DNA from: Gymnorhina tibicen
Lineage: Eukaryota; Chordata; Aves; Passeriformes; Artamidae
DNA length: 64,000 nt
Direction of reading: 5' to 3'
Assembly (NCBI GenBank): GCA_013399875.1
Contig: VXAZ01018985.1
Location: forward strand, 1,290,693 to 1,354,692
This document shows, piece by piece, positions 62,237 to 64,000 of the stretch. Within the stretch, counting starts at the first letter, position 1, and each line of letters starts with the position of its first letter. The notes beneath the pieces were generated by a model that saw only the letters and a list, made by a program, of their open reading frames with translations, did not search any database and had not been told where the DNA came from. A program made the translations under genes and the position numbers.

Positions 62237-63698
62237 CATGATTTTCAGATTAATATCATCCTTCTCAAGGGTCTCTGTTCTGATTCTGGAACATTCATAT
62301 CTCTCAATCTTTCCTTGAGAGAGAAAATAAAAAAGCTACAATGCAAGTTTTTGGACCAAGTAATTGAAAATCTGAAATTAAAACATGAGGGTTTTTTTAG
62401 TTAAGTTGTTCCCATAAAAAGTCTGATGTATTGTCTGACTAAGATCTCTGTTATGTCCTGTCAGAATTTAGATCTGAGCTACAATGTCTCTTTAATATAT
62501 TTTCTTTTTTGTTTTCAAAAATTCTCTTTCTAGAGCTCATCATCTTGTGTTATGCATTAAAATTCTTAAAATTCAGCAGCTTTGTATTAAATTTAGAAAC
62601 TTTTAATATCTCAGTGTGAAAAAGAGGTAGCTTAGCTGTGCTTATTTGAACCTAAGTTACTATTATCAGAGAATGCTGCTGCCTGGAGCACCTGAATGTC
62701 CTTCTAAAGGTAGCTTCTGGCAAGTGGAGAGGAACAGCCAAGCAATTCAAAAGCATAATTAACTTTTGGATGCTCTTTTCTAACGTGATAACCCAAGGTT
62801 ATAATGTGTTATTTAGGTGATGCTAGCGGTCCCAAATTGCATATTAGCTGGAAGGATCTGTGCTGGAATTAGCTCTACTAGAAGGTGTTTTCCAGTATTC
62901 CTTTCTAGTTGTGGCAAGTTCTTAATCTACTAGAAGTAGGAGAAATGTAGGGGGAATTCATTGCTCCACTGATGAAAAGCTCCCCCCCTGTTTGAGTTTG
63001 CTTGTCCATGTGGGTTTATCTCTTGAAAAATTGATTAAACAGTGTTTAAGTGGACATAATAATGCTTATGTACCTCAAAAGAACATTGTGGGACATAACG
63101 GGCTAATTAATTTACTTTTGTGCTATGCAAGATGTTTCTATCAATTCTTAGATTTCACATGTGTGTCAAAAATGAGTTACATGGATAAATGTATAGCAAC
63201 ACATACAGGGAAAAGCAATTTTGACTAAACATATAAGATGTTGTGTTTTGAGAGACCATTACCACTCAGAAATGAGACACTGAGGATATTATAGATAGTA
63301 CCATGATATTGTCAGCTTAGTGTTCAGCAGCAGTACGAAAAGAAAACAAATAGCTGGAAATATTAGGAAAGGAATAAAGGAGAAAACAGAAGAGATCATT
63401 ACGAAAAAAAATACATTCATGGTTTTCCCCACCTTGATGGCCGTGTGCAGTTCTGGTCCTCCCATCATCAAAAAGTATGTCCTTAAAGGGGAAAAGGTTT
63501 AGTGCATAATGACAAGGACAATTCAGATGTATGGAGCAGCTTCTGTGTAAGGAATACAGCTTTAGTTCAGATCAGGCATGTGGTTTTGAAATAAACCTTC
63601 AAATCATCCTCACTTACTACACTTTGGTTCAAACAGAGAACAGTCTTGGAGCACCTGAACTGAATTCCATTTGGATGAAACAAAACCAGCCCATCCTG

Positions 63699-63730
63699 GA
63701 ACATGCCTAGTCCAATTCTGGAACATGCCA
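63699..63730. promoter_or_regulatory. p53-family-like response element
   Basis: The first half-site GAACATGCCT (63699-63708) fits the RRRCWWGYYY consensus at all ten positions. The second, GAACATGCCA (63721-63730), fits nine of ten. The 12-bp spacer is within the tolerated range of up to about 13 bp, though spaced sites are usually weaker than adjacent ones. The two halves sit in a short tandem duplication of a CTGGAACATGCC unit. Function is untested. Confidence 0.35.
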
Positions 63731-64000
63731 GTGCAATCCAACTTCTAATGAGTATACAACCTGCAGGACCAATTTTATACTAATCAGAATAAAAAAGCCT
63801 GCTGAGGATGCTGGAAACTCTACATCAATAATTTTGTTTTACAAGTGCACTCCTATTATTTACTGTACAATGTGGCATAGATGAGGTGATGCTTCAACCT
63901 GAAAAAGAAATTTCTTATTGGAAATATGAGACAGGTCCACACAATTCTGAGTGGCATGGAGAGGAATGCTAGAGATCAACTGGTCATTGTATTTTTCAGA

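Larger units (their letters stand above)
53412..63998. other. Unique non-coding DNA to the end of the window
   Basis: No gene recognised. Small features: an inverted repeat at 54546-54571, a CA-rich run at 55990-56012, an A12 run at 59125-59136, an LTR-like segment at about 60150-60450, very AT-rich sequence at 62160-62235, and a p53-type motif pair at 63699-63730. A block near 54150-54310 has regulatory texture. Frames up to 115 codons (61568-61915) have no domain. Confidence 0.4.

Noticed and set aside
1..63998. CRISPR arrays, bacterial-type operons, phage or defence islands, tRNA or rRNA genes, known microRNA hairpins
   Set aside because: Nothing resembling regular repeat-spacer units, bacterial gene packing, tRNA A/B boxes with cloverleaf, rRNA, or the well-known microRNA seeds I could recall was seen. 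The sequence is vertebrate nuclear DNA.

Overview
The window looks like a gene-poor, non-coding stretch of a bird nuclear genome, most likely neoavian and possibly a passerine. The evidence is several 5'-truncated CR1 LINE tails of avian type, endogenous retrovirus LTRs of avian ERVL-like and ERVK-like families, a low overall repeat content, AT-rich background with two sharp GC/CpG-rich patches, and an assembly gap that begins inside the first GC-rich patch, as is common in bird assemblies. There is no bacterial-style gene organisation. Nearly all open frames of 60-120 codons are chance frames without family signatures.

Layout. 1-16 kb is mostly unique AT-rich sequence. It holds one persuasive candidate coding exon (3685-3864, + strand, 60 codons followed by a strong splice donor), a possible 41-bp exon (8244-8284), two CR1 fragments (about 6102 and 13928) and a MIR-like ancient SINE (about 10390). 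16.4-20.9 kb is the most gene-like part: possible conserved non-coding blocks surround a CpG island cut by a 441-bp run of N (17269-17709), and a second CpG island lies at about 19720-20850. These are probably promoters of one or two transcription units whose exons are not recognisable here.

21-46 kb is unique DNA with scattered candidate regulatory blocks and a cluster of CR1 copies of different ages (28.1-30.2 kb, 34.0 kb, 44.3 kb). 46-48 kb holds two adjacent LTRs of different families in opposite orientation (about 46083-46759 minus, about 46849-47915 plus). An inverted partial relative of the second lies at about 41690-41850. 48-64 kb is unique DNA with one intact solo LTR at 52992-53406, flanked by a perfect 5-bp target-site duplication.

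I did not find a new multi-gene system. The observations most worth following are the unrecognised coding exon at 3685, the paired CpG islands with the gap, the solo LTR placed 8 bp downstream of a strong splice-donor-like site, and a p53-family-like response element at 63699-63730. Repeat family names come from remembered consensus sequences, and the conserved-element calls come from sequence texture alone; neither has been tested by alignment.
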